A stretch of 64,000 nt of DNA from Pseudoalteromonas prydzensis (GTDB taxonomy: Bacteria > Pseudomonadota > Gammaproteobacteria > Enterobacterales > Alteromonadaceae): NCBI RefSeq assembly GCF_001661495.1, contig NZ_BDDT01000001.1, positions 992,001 through 1,056,000 on the forward strand, read 5' to 3'. A program made the translations under genes and the position numbers. Below the pieces are notes generated by a model. That model saw nothing but the letters and a program-made list of their open reading frames with translations. It searched no databases and had not been told where the DNA came from. Each line of letters starts with the position of its first letter. Positions within the stretch are counted from its first letter, which is position 1. Shown here one piece after another: positions 27,404 through 36,911 of this stretch.

Positions 27404-30364
27404 ATGAACACAATTAATTTTAAAAAAAGTCATATTGCAGCAACGGTTTCGATTGTCATTGCCGCAGGCATTTCAACAGCGACGCCAGTTTATGCTCAAG
27501 AACAAAACTTAAACAGCAAAGATAGCTCTGATATTGAAGTGATCCAAGTAAAAGGGATTAAAGGCTCGCTTATTCGTGCTATGGATTTAAAACGCGATGC
27601 AACGGGTGTAATGGATGCCATTTCAGCCGAAGAAATGGGCAAATTCCCAGACACTAACTTAGCTGAGTCATTACAACGTATTACCGGCGTATCAGTGAGT
27701 CGTGCTAACGGCGAAGGTAGCCAAATCACTGTACGTGGTTTTGGCCCATCATATAACTTAATAACCTTAAATGGCCGCCAGATGCCAGGCACAGGTAACA
27801 CGCGCTCGTTTAATATGGAAAACTTGGCATCTGAAGGTGTTAGCGCCCTTGAAGTCTATAAAACAGCTAAAGCCGATATTCCAAGTGGGGGTTTAGGTGC
27901 CACAGTAAATATTGTGACTACTCGCCCACTACAGCAACCTGGCCAACATTTCAGTGCCTCTGCTAAAGCTATTTATGACAGCTCAAATGAGCAAGGCAAT
28001 GATGTAACGCCTGAAGTATCAGCAGTTTATAGTAATACTTTTAAGGATGAGATGTTTGGTGTTGGCTTTTCATTTTCACATCAACGTCGTGATTTTCAAA
28101 AACAAACGGCTAATATTCAAGGCTGGCAAGCTAACGTTGACTTACCAAGCTTAGAGGAAGGCACGTTTGTAGACCCTCGCGCTGTAGATGCAGAAGGCAA
28201 CCGTGTAGGTAATCACTTCTTCCCTAAAGATATGAACTACAGTATTGAAGACCTACAACGCGAACGCACAAATGGCCAAGTAACCTTGCAATTTGCCCCT
28301 GTCGATAACTTTGTCGCAACGCTTGATTATACAGCAAGCGAAGCGGTTACAGGCTCAAACAGCATTGGCTGGGGTATTTGGAACGAGTTTGGTGGCAATA
28401 TAAATAGCTATGAGCTGGATGAAAACGGCACAGCATTATACGCCGATATTGGTGGTAATGACGCTTCATTCACCGCTAACCGCAATACCACTGAAGTAAC
28501 AGCCCGCTCAATTGGCTTAAACCTAGAGTGGCAAATTGGCAGTAACTGGGAAATTGAACTGGACTATCATGACTCAAAAAATGAGACCGATAATGGTGCA
28601 GATAAAGGCATGGGAAGTGCTGGCCAAGTTATATTAGGTTCTGATCAACTGGTTAATAAACTTTATGATTATCGCACTGGCGATATCCCAAGCGCACTTG
28701 TAAATTGGAAAAATGGCACCTCAGAGCTCAGCCCAGGTGAAATAGATTCTAACTTTAGCCAGTTTATTCACTCACCGGGTGAATCACAAGTTAAGCAACT
28801 TCAGCTTGATACAACCTGGTATAACGACAGCTTTGATATTGGTTTAAACAGCATTAAATTCGGCGCAGCACGAACCAAACAAACCACTGGCGGCTATGAA
28901 GCATGGAGTGGCCTTAGAGGTGGTCCTGGTTTTAACCCTTCGTTTACAGAGATATTCCCAGACAGCATGTTTACTCGCCACGATACCGGTGACTTACTCG
29001 ATGCATTTGCTGGTGGTGGTAGTGATTTACAACCTAATTACTATTACACCTATGACTTTGATGAAGCCGTTGCGCGTCAACTCGCTTATCTAACAGAAGA
29101 TGTAATGGGTGGTGATGTTTATTCAACTGATGCTTACTTTGATGGTATCGACAGCCAAAGCAGTGTAGAAGAAATAACCGATAGTATTTATCTAAATACC
29201 AAGTGGGAATTTGATGTTTCAAATTTCTATGTCCAAGTTAATGCAGGCTTACGCTACGAGCAAACTGATGTAGAAAGCACCGTTCGCCAACGCGTAGAAA
29301 AACAAGTTAATTGGGAAAGTGCCTCAGAATGGATTATGCAATATGAAGCTGGTGGTACAGATAACTTTTTAACCCAACAAGGCGACTACGACGTATTACT
29401 ACCTAATATTGATATTCGCGTAGATATCACCGATGACTTAGTCTCTCGTATATCTTGGGGTAAAACCATGTCACGGGCACCACTTGGTGACCTTGCAGGT
29501 GGCCGTAGTTTGACAGGTAGTCCTAAACCTGGTGCGCGTACTGGTGGCCGAGGTAATACTAACCTTTTACCCTATGAATCAACCAACCTTGATTTATCAT
29601 TAGAGTATTATTATGGCGAAGGCAGTTACGCATCAATTGGTTATTTCAAAAAAGATGTCGATAACTTTATTCAAAAAACCATTACTGAAACTACCATTGA
29701 AGGTTTGCACGATATTTTTAACGGTCCTCGTTACCAACAAGCTGTGTCAGATGTAGAAGCGCGCGGCGAACAAGCCACCAGCGATGCTATTTTTGCGCAA
29801 ATGCTTGCTAATGGTAACGGTAATGCTGAGGGCAAAATTGAGCCAACCAGCAATGATCCACTGATTGTATGGAACATTACCCAACCTTCTAACATTGAAG
29901 CAAAATCGGTTGATGGCTTTGAAGTTGCCGTACAACACTTGTTTGGTGAAACGGGCTTTGGTGTAGGGGTGAATGCCACTGTTGTTGACGGTGATGTTAA
30001 ATTTGATAGTGACAGTTTAGTACAACAATCCCCTTTACCTGGTTTAAGTGATTCAGCTAACTTTCAAGCATTTTATGAAATGGATGGCTTATCAGTCAAA
30101 ATAACTTACGCATGGCGCGACGCGTACTTAATTGGTGTAGGCCAAGCACAAGGCTCAGCTGATGCACCGCCACAGTATGCTAAAGAGTATGCGCAATGGG
30201 ATATGAGTGTAAATTACGACGTGACAGAAAATGTCACGGTATTCGCAGAAGGAATTAACTTAACTAACGAAACCGAGCAAGGCTACGGCCGCTATGAAGA
30301 GCAGTTCTTATTTGCTCGTCAGTACGGACCACGCTACACACTCGGCGCGCGTTATACATTCTAA
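27404..30364 (+). CDS. TonB-dependent receptor, probable glucan/oligosaccharide importer
   Basis: A 986-residue outer-membrane receptor. It has a signal peptide (ending PVYA), a TonB-box-like IEVIQVKGI, a plug domain with SLQRITGVSVSRANGEGSQ and a 22-strand barrel ending GARYTF. The plug beginning KRDATGVMDAISAEEMGKFPD is typical of the Caulobacter/Alteromonas carbohydrate class of receptors. Its place directly after the GH16 enzyme suggests it imports laminarin-type oligosaccharides; this role is inferred from context. Confidence 0.93.
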   Translation: MNTINFKKSHIAATVSIVIAAGISTATPVYAQEQNLNSKDSSDIEVIQVKGIKGSLIRAMDLKRDATGVMDAISAEEMGKFPDTNLAESLQRITGVSVSRANGEGSQITVRGFGPSYNLITLNGRQMPGTGNTRSFNMENLASEGVSALEVYKTAKADIPSGGLGATVNIVTTRPLQQPGQHFSASAKAIYDSSNEQGNDVTPEVSAVYSNTFKDEMFGVGFSFSHQRRDFQKQTANIQGWQANVDLPSLEEGTFVDPRAVDAEGNRVGNHFFPKDMNYSIEDLQRERTNGQVTLQFAPVDNFVATLDYTASEAVTGSNSIGWGIWNEFGGNINSYELDENGTALYADIGGNDASFTANRNTTEVTARSIGLNLEWQIGSNWEIELDYHDSKNETDNGADKGMGSAGQVILGSDQLVNKLYDYRTGDIPSALVNWKNGTSELSPGEIDSNFSQFIHSPGESQVKQLQLDTTWYNDSFDIGLNSIKFGAARTKQTTGGYEAWSGLRGGPGFNPSFTEIFPDSMFTRHDTGDLLDAFAGGGSDLQPNYYYTYDFDEAVARQLAYLTEDVMGGDVYSTDAYFDGIDSQSSVEEITDSIYLNTKWEFDVSNFYVQVNAGLRYEQTDVESTVRQRVEKQVNWESASEWIMQYEAGGTDNFLTQQGDYDVLLPNIDIRVDITDDLVSRISWGKTMSRAPLGDLAGGRSLTGSPKPGARTGGRGNTNLLPYESTNLDLSLEYYYGEGSYASIGYFKKDVDNFIQKTITETTIEGLHDIFNGPRYQQAVSDVEARGEQATSDAIFAQMLANGNGNAEGKIEPTSNDPLIVWNITQPSNIEAKSVDGFEVAVQHLFGETGFGVGVNATVVDGDVKFDSDSLVQQSPLPGLSDSANFQAFYEMDGLSVKITYAWRDAYLIGVGQAQGSADAPPQYAKEYAQWDMSVNYDVTENVTVFAEGINLTNETEQGYGRYEEQFLFARQYGPRYTLGARYTF

Positions 30365-30387
30365 CTAAGAGGTTCTCCACCCCTACG

Positions 30388-30415
30388 AAAGCCGCTTATC
30401 AATAAGCGGCTTTTT
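30388..30415 (+). terminator. Rho-independent terminator of the glucan unit
   Basis: AAAGCCGCTTA (30388-30398) and TAAGCGGCTTT (30403-30413) form an 11-bp stem with a 4-base loop followed by T residues. It lies 24 bases after the receptor stop. Confidence 0.88.
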
Positions 30416-30514
30416 ATTGCATTAATGAATCTAACTAAACTTTACTTAACTTACGAAACCTAAAAATTCCGTGCTAAGCTAACAGCCTATAGCAACAATG
30501 AATGGAGTATAGTA

Positions 30515-31513
30515 ATGAAGCAAATATTGGTATTACTAGGGCTCATATTTTTTGCCTGCAACTTACTGGCCGCGCCACAAAAAGTTCCCGCATATGATGC
30601 TATATTAAGTAACTATAGCTATGACTTTGACGTTAAATATTATAATTTTTCATCCCAAGGCCAACAACTTAAAATGGCCTACAGTTACTTACCCGCCAAA
30701 GGCGACAAGCCCGTTATTACTTTACTCCACGGTAAAAACTTTAACGGCCACTACTGGACAGCAACAGCAAATTACTTACAAAAATTAGGCTATGGTGTGC
30801 TGATCCCCGACCAAATTGGTTTTGGTAAATCGTCAAAGCCAGCCGATTATCAGTTTTCATTTGCAGCTTTAGCGCAGCATACTCACGCTTTAATGACGTC
30901 ATTAAATATTAAAAGATCGGTTATTTTAGGGCATTCTATGGGCGGGATGCTGGCTAGTCGCTTTGCGCTGATGTATCCGCAAACCACAGAAAAGCTGGTT
31001 TTGCTTAACCCCATCGGCCTGGAAAACTACTTGCAATATGTGCAATACAAAGACACCGACTTTTTCTATAAAAATGAGCTTGCTAAAACACCCGCTGGCG
31101 TTAAAGCGTACCAACAAAAGAACTATTATGATGGTAAATGGAATAGTGATTACGCCGCCCTCACCGACTTTATTACTGGCCAAATACAAGGCCCTGATAA
31201 AGAGCAAGTGGCGTGGGTTAATGCTAAAACCTACGACATGATTTTTACCCAGCCGGTGATCACTGAGTTTAAAAATTTCACTATGCCAGTTAAGTTAATT
31301 ATTGGCACCCGAGATAGAACCGGCCCTGGCCGTAATTGGAAAAAACTAGGCGTTGATTATGAGCTTGGCCGTTACGATAAATTAGGCAAAGCGGCTGCAG
31401 CAATAATCCCTAACGCTGAACTATTTGAACTGGCCGATTTAGGACATTTACCGCATATTGAAGATTTTGATCGCTTTAAAGCCGTGTTTATAAAAGCGTT
31501 GGAAGGTAAATAG
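30515..31513 (+). CDS. Exported alpha/beta hydrolase
   Basis: A 332-residue protein with a signal peptide (ending LLAA). The nucleophile elbow is GHSMGG, the oxyanion region is TLLHGKNFNG, and the catalytic histidine is in DLGHLPHIEDF. The fold matches haloalkane-dehalogenase/epoxide-hydrolase-like enzymes, but the substrate cannot be assigned. It has its own ribosome-binding site (GGAG) and stands alone between the receptor terminator and minus-strand genes. Confidence 0.85.
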   Translation: MKQILVLLGLIFFACNLLAAPQKVPAYDAILSNYSYDFDVKYYNFSSQGQQLKMAYSYLPAKGDKPVITLLHGKNFNGHYWTATANYLQKLGYGVLIPDQIGFGKSSKPADYQFSFAALAQHTHALMTSLNIKRSVILGHSMGGMLASRFALMYPQTTEKLVLLNPIGLENYLQYVQYKDTDFFYKNELAKTPAGVKAYQQKNYYDGKWNSDYAALTDFITGQIQGPDKEQVAWVNAKTYDMIFTQPVITEFKNFTMPVKLIIGTRDRTGPGRNWKKLGVDYELGRYDKLGKAAAAIIPNAELFELADLGHLPHIEDFDRFKAVFIKALEGK

Positions 31514-31586
31514 TAGTTAAGGTTTAAAGCTACAAGGCTAAAGTTTAATTATGCACAGGGTAGCTTCAATTAAAAACCGCATGTAG

Positions 31587-31784
31587 CTAGTAACTCTCGT
31601 CATCGCTAAATACGGTGACAGAGAGTTCTTTATCCATCGTTTCAAAAACCAAAAAATTAATCGGCTTACAGCACACTTGACAGTCTTCGATGTATTGTTG
31701 GTCTATATCAGCCGGATCTAGCAGTACTTCGATATGTTCACCACAATACGGGCATGCGATGGTTTTTTCTGTTAATTGATTCAT
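31587..31784 (-). CDS. CPXCG motif-containing cysteine-rich protein
   Basis: A 65-residue protein with paired cysteine knuckles, CPYCG near the N-terminus and CQVCC in the middle, matching the small CPXCG family of probable zinc-binding proteins. The acidic C-terminus (FSDDESY) is also typical. Function unknown. Confidence 0.88.
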   Translation of the reverse strand: MNQLTEKTIACPYCGEHIEVLLDPADIDQQYIEDCQVCCKPINFLVFETMDKELSVTVFSDDESY

Positions 31785-31860
31785 CGGTTAAAACTTCCTC
31801 TATTAATTTACAAGTTTATATTGATAAAGGTACTCCGTATATTTATCTCTACACTCTACT

Positions 31861-32295
31861 TTATAGCAATGGTAGAGCTTCATAGCTAGGTACGTTGCTG
31901 AAACTTTTTGCCCATGTCGCACAACTGCCCACATAGATTTTAGCCGTTGGCTGAATTGTAACTGCGCTGTCGAGGCTACCAGCAGGAACCACAATACAAT
32001 TCATTTGCTCAACTTTTGTTGGAAGTGCAGACCCACAGTGTTGACAAAAACTTCTGCTGTGTAATGTGTTAGCATGCTGGTAAGTTTTAACTTCCGCTTC
32101 GCCTTGTATCCAGTTAAGTGTTGCTGCAGATGCAAACAAATTTGCAGCATGTGCTGAACCTGAATCTTTTCGGCAATGACCGCAATAACAGAGGAAGAAT
32201 GAGTGAAAATCGCCATAAAGCTCATACTTCACGCAGCCACATAAACACGAACCTAAATGTTGCTTACCCATAGAGCCTAATTTATGAAATGCCAT
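31861..32295 (-). CDS. GFA-family (CENP-V/glutathione-dependent formaldehyde-activating-like) protein
   Basis: A 144-residue zinc protein with the GFA cysteine pattern: CLCGC near the N-terminus, CYCGHC next and FCQHCGSALP towards the end. I chose the ATG at 32295 because AAGGA lies 8 bases upstream, whereas the longer ORF start at 32316 has no site. The family binds zinc; a role in formaldehyde-glutathione chemistry is proven only for some members, so I keep it as family-level. Confidence 0.82.
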   Translation of the reverse strand: MAFHKLGSMGKQHLGSCLCGCVKYELYGDFHSFFLCYCGHCRKDSGSAHAANLFASAATLNWIQGEAEVKTYQHANTLHSRSFCQHCGSALPTKVEQMNCIVVPAGSLDSAVTIQPTAKIYVGSCATWAKSFSNVPSYEALPLL

Positions 32296-32343
32296 ACCTC
32301 TTATCCTTAGCGTCATATTGCTTGTTATAGAATAGCTATAATA

Positions 32344-32373
32344 TTAACAGCACTTATTTTAAAGTGCTGTTAA
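32344..32373 (-). terminator. Hairpin overlapping the S41 peptidase stop codon
   Basis: TTAACAGCACTT (32344-32355) pairs with AAGTGCTGTTAA (32362-32373), a 12-bp stem that includes the stop codon. No strong U-tract follows on the minus strand, so it may be a weak terminator before the GFA gene. Confidence 0.5.
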
Positions 32374-33856
32374 CTTGCTCAAGTAAAGCCTCAGTTGTCC
32401 ACTCAAGTCCGTAATATGGGATATCCGGTTGATAATAGAATCCGTTTGCGCGAGGTCTATCGACATACACTTTATTAGGAATGATCACCTTACTCAACCC
32501 AGAAGGTGTATCAACTAACCTTACTTCCATGTAGGTTGAGTCAGAACTACTTGGCGCGCCAAATAACACTGTATTTGCAAACAGCTTAAAGGTGTCAACA
32601 GCATCAAGGCAGGCACTGCCACACTGTCCTGGAACAATCACCATGGCTTTGTTTTGAAAATCGCTGCCAGTTACTTCACCAGCACTATGTTCTGAAGGCT
32701 GATTTTTCTCTACATAAAACGGCGCACCTTCATCTAACGATAGCTGCATACCTGCAGATACTTCCTTGACCATTTCGTACATTTCCAGCTGGTCTTTTAA
32801 TATTACCTTTAATGACTCTACATATTCGGTATTGTCTTTTGATGCGCGCCACCAGACTTGCGTTTTTTCGCTCGCTTGCTCTTTACGATAGGTAACAACT
32901 TGTTGCCCCCATAACTGCTCTGCAACTTTTAGGCTCCAATAAGAGGACCCCCCTTGGTTATGACGAAGATCAAGTATTACCGCTTTCGCCGTTAATAACT
33001 GGGCGCGCTGTTTTGCTAAATCAACAAACAGCTGCTGGTAATCTGCTTTTTGTTGCTCATTGGGAGAAAATGTTGGCATGGCTATCCACGCAATACCTTC
33101 CGTTGGCCAATGTAGTCCGATCGCCAACTCATCGCCATTATACGCATTCACTAAATGCTGTTTTACACTTTCGGGCCGCTCAGTCCACTTCAATTGCACA
33201 CTGTAAGTAGAACCATTCGCTTTGGCAAAATCACATGTTTTAAGTTTGGGTAAAAAGGGGTTGCCATCATCAACGAGTAAGCGCCGCCCGTGATGCCACC
33301 AATGGCCAGGCTGCTCAACTTGACCATGAAAAGTAAAAATGGTTTTACGCATTAATGGCTCAATTGGCGTGTTATTACAGCGTATTATTTTATCACCTTT
33401 GCTCACTTTAGAGTGTTCACTGTAATACACTTTTAAGCCATCCCCTCGCCAAACAGCAGAAAAGCCGGGCCAGCGGCGTGGTTGCTTTAATTCTTTAGGT
33501 AAAAGCGCCACAGCTCCGGCATGACCATCTTGCAAAACCGTATTAAAACGCGCGATGGCTGCAGCATAGCCTTGCGCATTATTGATCTGGCTCGCAAGCG
33601 CTAATCCTTCTCGTTTAGCGCTTTCAAGTAGCTTAGGGAAATCAGGGTTGTGGCTGTCAAACATACCGGGGTGATTGGCAACTGATTGCTGATACGCTGC
33701 TTCAATATCTTGCTTAGCTGTTGTTTGCCACTGCGCAGCGGTGCTTGGTAAGCTTTGCAAAGAGCTGTTTTTATCATCTTGTGCAAAAACATTTTGTGCC
33801 ATTAAAGACATAACGACCACAAGTATCTTAGGGGACGATTTAATCACCATTCTCAT
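32354..33856 (-). CDS. Exported S41-type peptidase
   Basis: A 500-residue protein with a signal peptide (ending NVFAQ). A C-terminal-processing-peptidase-like core contains AVILDLRHNQGGSSY and the segment VPGQCGSACLDAVDTF, where the catalytic serine would be the one in CGSAC. I see no N-terminal PDZ landmark beyond the HSKVSKGDKIIRCNNTPI stretch, which resembles a PDZ-like loop. The start at 33856 has AAGGA 5 bases upstream. Substrate unknown. Confidence 0.8.
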   Translation of the reverse strand: MRMVIKSSPKILVVVMSLMAQNVFAQDDKNSSLQSLPSTAAQWQTTAKQDIEAAYQQSVANHPGMFDSHNPDFPKLLESAKREGLALASQINNAQGYAAAIARFNTVLQDGHAGAVALLPKELKQPRRWPGFSAVWRGDGLKVYYSEHSKVSKGDKIIRCNNTPIEPLMRKTIFTFHGQVEQPGHWWHHGRRLLVDDGNPFLPKLKTCDFAKANGSTYSVQLKWTERPESVKQHLVNAYNGDELAIGLHWPTEGIAWIAMPTFSPNEQQKADYQQLFVDLAKQRAQLLTAKAVILDLRHNQGGSSYWSLKVAEQLWGQQVVTYRKEQASEKTQVWWRASKDNTEYVESLKVILKDQLEMYEMVKEVSAGMQLSLDEGAPFYVEKNQPSEHSAGEVTGSDFQNKAMVIVPGQCGSACLDAVDTFKLFANTVLFGAPSSSDSTYMEVRLVDTPSGLSKVIIPNKVYVDRPRANGFYYQPDIPYYGLEWTTEALLEQVNSTLK

Positions 33857-33939
33857 CTAAATCCTTTTTAATTATTATATTCTAACTTACTGATACTTAA
33901 GTAAACCAAACTCAGCTGTAAAATGTAACTAGTTTATAC

Positions 33940-33967
33940 AAAAAAGCGCAGCCAGTGGCCACGCTTT
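33940..33967 (-). terminator. Rho-independent terminator of the aldehyde dehydrogenase gene
   Basis: Read on the minus strand, AAAGCGTGGCC and GGCTGCGCTTT form an 11-bp stem (with two G-U pairs) around a 3-base loop, followed by a run of T. It lies 38 bases beyond the dehydrogenase stop. Confidence 0.8.
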
Positions 33968-34004
33968 GCATTACTCAATTAATTGTTTTTCGCTTAAGTC
34001 CCTG

Positions 34005-35525
34005 TTAAAAAAAGCCCAGTGGATCTTCGCTGTAGCTTACCAGCAAGTTTTTAGTTTGCTGGTAATGATCAAGTGCGAGCTTGTGGGTTTCGCGGCCAAT
34101 ACCTGACTTTTTATAGCCGCCAAATGCAGCATGAGCTGGGTACATATGATAACAGTTGGTCCATACGCGCCCTGCTTCTATTTTGCGGCCAAAGTGATAA
34201 GCACGGTTCATATTACGGCTCCACACCCCTGCCCCCAAACCAAACTCTGAACTATTAGCAAGTTCAAGCGCTTCGGCTTCGTCTTTAAAAGTCGACATTG
34301 AAATAACCGGGCCAAAAATCTCTTCTTGGAATACCCGCATATCATTCGTGCCTTTTAACAGTGTTGGCTGAATGTAATAACCACCATTTAGTTCATCCGT
34401 TAGTTGCTCTACATTACCGCCAGTGAGCACTTGTGCGCCTTCTTTTTTACCAATTTCGATGTAGCTGAGAATTTTATCAAATTGGGCTTTTGATGCTTGT
34501 GCACCCACCATGGTTTCACTATCAAGCGGGTTACCGCGTTTAATTTTTAATGTGCGCTCTAAAATACGCTCAATAAACTGCTCGTAAATATCTTCTTGGA
34601 TAAATAGTCGCGATGGGCAAGTACACACTTCACCTTGGTTAAAGTACGCAAGTACTGCGCCTTCAATGGCTTTACTTAGGAAGGAATCGTCTTTTTCCAT
34701 TACATCGTTAAAGAAAATATTCGGTGATTTACCACCGAGCTCAACAGTTGATGGAATAATGTTATCCGCAGCACATTTTAAAATGTGTGAGCCCACTGGA
34801 GTTGAGCCGGTAAAAGCAATTTTAGCGATGCGCGTGCTGGTTGCCAGCGCTTCGCCCGCTTCTTTACCAAAGCCATTTACAACATTAAGCACGCCAGCAG
34901 GCAGTAAATCACCAACGATCTCCATCAACACTAAAATCGAGGCAGGTGTTTGCTCCGCCGGTTTTAATATTACACAATTACCCGCTGCAAGCGCTGGCGC
35001 AAGTTTCCATGCGGCCATTAAAATTGGGAAGTTCCACGGAATAATTTGCCCAACTACGCCCAGTGGCTCATGAAAATGATACGCGACTGTGGTTTCGTCT
35101 ATTTCCCCAATGCTGCCTTCTTGCGCGCGAATGCAACCGGCAAAATACCGAAAGTGATCCGCTGCCAGTGGAATATCTGCAGCCAATGTTTCACGAATTG
35201 CTTTACCGTTATCCCACGTTTCCGCCACCGCAAGTAACTCTAAGTTTTGCTCAATACGGTCAGCTATTTTTAATAAAATATTGCTGCGCTGCGTCACTGA
35301 AGTTGTGCCCCACGCTGCTTTTGCTTCGTGGGCTTTATCAAGCGCAAGCTCAATATCCGCTTTATCTGAGCGTGGTATTTTACAAAATACCTTACCGTTA
35401 ACGGGGCTAATATTTTCAAAGTACTGACCGTTAACTGGCTCGACCCATTGCCCACCAATATAATTACCATACTGAGATTTAAAGTTAATGAGTGCGCCGT
35501 CGCTGCCAGGATTTGCATAGATCAT
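34005..35525 (-). CDS. NAD(P)-dependent aldehyde dehydrogenase (ExaC/AldB-like)
   Basis: A 506-residue aldehyde dehydrogenase. The conserved [12 protein letters not shown] carries the general-base glutamate, and the active-site cysteine is in [11 protein letters not shown] (first cysteine by alignment to G-x-x-C). The C-terminal ending, [13 protein letters not shown], is typical of the ExaC/AldB/AcoD class that oxidises acetaldehyde and other short aldehydes. It is divergent from an AraC regulator. Confidence 0.9.
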   Translation of the reverse strand: MIYANPGSDGALINFKSQYGNYIGGQWVEPVNGQYFENISPVNGKVFCKIPRSDKADIELALDKAHEAKAAWGTTSVTQRSNILLKIADRIEQNLELLAVAETWDNGKAIRETLAADIPLAADHFRYFAGCIRAQEGSIGEIDETTVAYHFHEPLGVVGQIIPWNFPILMAAWKLAPALAAGNCVILKPAEQTPASILVLMEIVGDLLPAGVLNVVNGFGKEAGEALATSTRIAKIAFTGSTPVGSHILKCAADNIIPSTVELGGKSPNIFFNDVMEKDDSFLSKAIEGAVLAYFNQGEVCTCPSRLFIQEDIYEQFIERILERTLKIKRGNPLDSETMVGAQASKAQFDKILSYIEIGKKEGAQVLTGGNVEQLTDELNGGYYIQPTLLKGTNDMRVFQEEIFGPVISMSTFKDEAEALELANSSEFGLGAGVWSRNMNRAYHFGRKIEAGRVWTNCYHMYPAHAAFGGYKKSGIGRETHKLALDHYQQTKNLLVSYSEDPLGFF

Positions 35526-35656
35526 TGTGTGTATCCTTTATTCAAAATGTTGCTTTTTAATTTAATCGAACTGACTAAGTTTGACGGGAGATTGTTGTTT
35601 ATTTATCCGCCATCTGTTGACATTAGCTCATAACAGGCATAAAAACTTGATTAGCT

Positions 35657-35684
35657 GTCCAAAAAACATGTCTGTGCGTCCAAA
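35657..35684. promoter_or_regulatory. Direct repeats, candidate AraC operator
   Basis: GTCCAAA occurs at 35657-35663 and again at 35678-35684. The 21-bp period places both on the same DNA face two turns apart, the usual geometry for AraC-family half-sites. They lie between the divergent aldehyde dehydrogenase and AraC genes. Confidence 0.55.
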
Positions 35685-35713
35685 CTCTGTTGGTCGTGTT
35701 TAAAGGAAATAAA

Positions 35714-36616
35714 ATGAATACCACGTTATTGACTGAAAAACTGACTAAAAAGCGCCAAGCAGTTGATGTACTGATCGAAAATAAAATTACGTTTGCCTCA
35801 GACAACGCCGAGCTGAGCATTTATGACACCTACCAAGATGCACAAAAAGTAGCACTGCATTCCAGTGAACTGCTATTTTGCGGCATGATCAGCGGTAAAA
35901 AAATCATGCACGTTGCCGACAGTAACTACCATGAAGAGTTTTTACCCCAGCAATCTTTTGTATTAGCACCCGAGCAAGGGGTGTTAATCGACTTTCCCGA
36001 AGCATCAATGCTGCAACCTACCACCTGTTTGGCAATCGAAATTAGCCGCGATAAAATCAGCCAAGTAGCTGACGCGCTAAATATGCAACAGCAAATAAGC
36101 AGCGATGACTTTTTTCATTACATTCCAAAGCTGGTGCATACCGAGCATAATCAACAAACCCAACAGTTGCTTGAACGGATGATTGGGTTATTCAGTGAAA
36201 ACGAGCAAGATCGCCATTATTTAATTGAGCTGTCGGTTAATGAATTAATCACTCGATTATTACAACAACAAAGCCGCGATTTAATGCTCGCCAATTGCCA
36301 ACAAACTATTGCGTGCCCATTAACTGATGCCCTGCACTTTATTAAAGAACATCTTAATCAAACTTTAGATATCGATACTTTATGTAAAATTGCCTGCATG
36401 AGCCGTAGTAAATTTTACCAGCAATTCAAACTCGCCTTTGGGCAAACTCCGGCCATGTGGCAACAACAGCTAAGGTTAAAGAAATCTCGCCAACTTCTGC
36501 AATCAGGGCAGCAAATAAGTCAAGTTTGCTACGATCTTGGCTTTACCAACCCCAGCCACTTTAGCCGTTTATTTAAGCAAAAATTTGGTGTTTCACCTAA
36601 ACAATGTAAGCATTAA
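35714..36616 (+). CDS. AraC-family transcriptional regulator, YqhC-like
   Basis: A 300-residue regulator with an N-terminal AraC_N sensing domain and a C-terminal AraC DNA-binding domain with two helix-turn-helices: TLCKIACMSRSKFYQQFKLA, then ISQVCYDLGFTNPSHFSRLF. The start at 35714 has AAGGA upstream; the longer frame from 35690 is unlikely. The N-terminal domain type is shared with YqhC, which senses aldehydes, and the neighbouring divergent aldehyde dehydrogenase suggests the same logic here (inference). Confidence 0.86.
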   Translation: MNTTLLTEKLTKKRQAVDVLIENKITFASDNAELSIYDTYQDAQKVALHSSELLFCGMISGKKIMHVADSNYHEEFLPQQSFVLAPEQGVLIDFPEASMLQPTTCLAIEISRDKISQVADALNMQQQISSDDFFHYIPKLVHTEHNQQTQQLLERMIGLFSENEQDRHYLIELSVNELITRLLQQQSRDLMLANCQQTIACPLTDALHFIKEHLNQTLDIDTLCKIACMSRSKFYQQFKLAFGQTPAMWQQQLRLKKSRQLLQSGQQISQVCYDLGFTNPSHFSRLFKQKFGVSPKQCKH

Positions 36617-36667
36617 TATTCATCTATTAAGAATTTTTAACTAAACTAAAAATTTTTGTTGACTCAA

Positions 36668-36911
36668 ACGCAATTGCGGATTACTTTCCCGCTGATGTTT
36701 TTATCGGCATAAACAATAGCGGCATGCATCCCCTGCACCGTCTGGCGCCAAGCCAACGCACTTTACTGTGTCGCACTTGTGCTCATCCCACCGCGAAAGC
36801 CAACAGTAATGATTGCGTGCAAAAGCAGTGACTTGGAATATCAGCCATGTGGCTAACATTCTTTGTTTTTGTTAAGTAACTTGAGCCAATCACTCAAGTG
36901 CTTTTTATTTT
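36668..36911 (+). ncRNA. Candidate riboswitch-like structured leader of the NhaC-family gene
   Basis: A long-range helix closes a GC-rich core: ACGCAAT (36668-36674) pairs with ATTGCGT (36812-36818), and ATTACT (36680-36685) with AGTAAT (36805-36810). An inner arm CCGCT/AGCGG (36689-36693, 36718-36722) is present. By count, 49 of the 80 bases at 36721-36800 are G or C (61%). Downstream, AGTGACTTGG (36827-36836) can pair with CCAATCACT (36886-36894) with one bulged base. This competes with a terminator stem ACTTGAG/CTCAAGT (36879-36885, 36893-36899) followed by a U-rich tract to 36911. I could not match it to lysine, glycine, cobalamin, TPP, SAM or sodium/lithium consensus motifs. A weak -10 (TAAACT, 36642-36647) is the best promoter candidate. 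Confidence 0.5.
36879..36911 (+). terminator. Leader terminator immediately before the NhaC-family gene
   Basis: A 7-bp stem ACTTGAG/CTCAAGT with a 7-base loop is followed by GCTTTTTATTTT. It ends 12 bases before the start codon of the NhaC-family gene. An alternative pairing of its 3' part with 36827-36836 would prevent it forming. Confidence 0.65.

Noticed and set aside
36659..36687. TTGACT with TACTTT as a promoter for the NhaC-family gene
   Set aside because: The -10 matches poorly, and the start would fall inside the 5' strand of the closing helix. A promoter farther upstream fits the leader better, so I did not annotate it.
36661..36820. Lysine riboswitch
   Set aside because: NhaC-superfamily genes can carry this class, but I do not find its conserved internal loops or the usual purine-rich core. 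I keep it only as an alternative to be tested.
36724..36831. Short reading frame (35 codons) inside the NhaC leader, a possible attenuator leader peptide
   Set aside because: It has no ribosome-binding site and no run of a single amino acid codon, and its sequence is better explained by the structured RNA that overlaps it.
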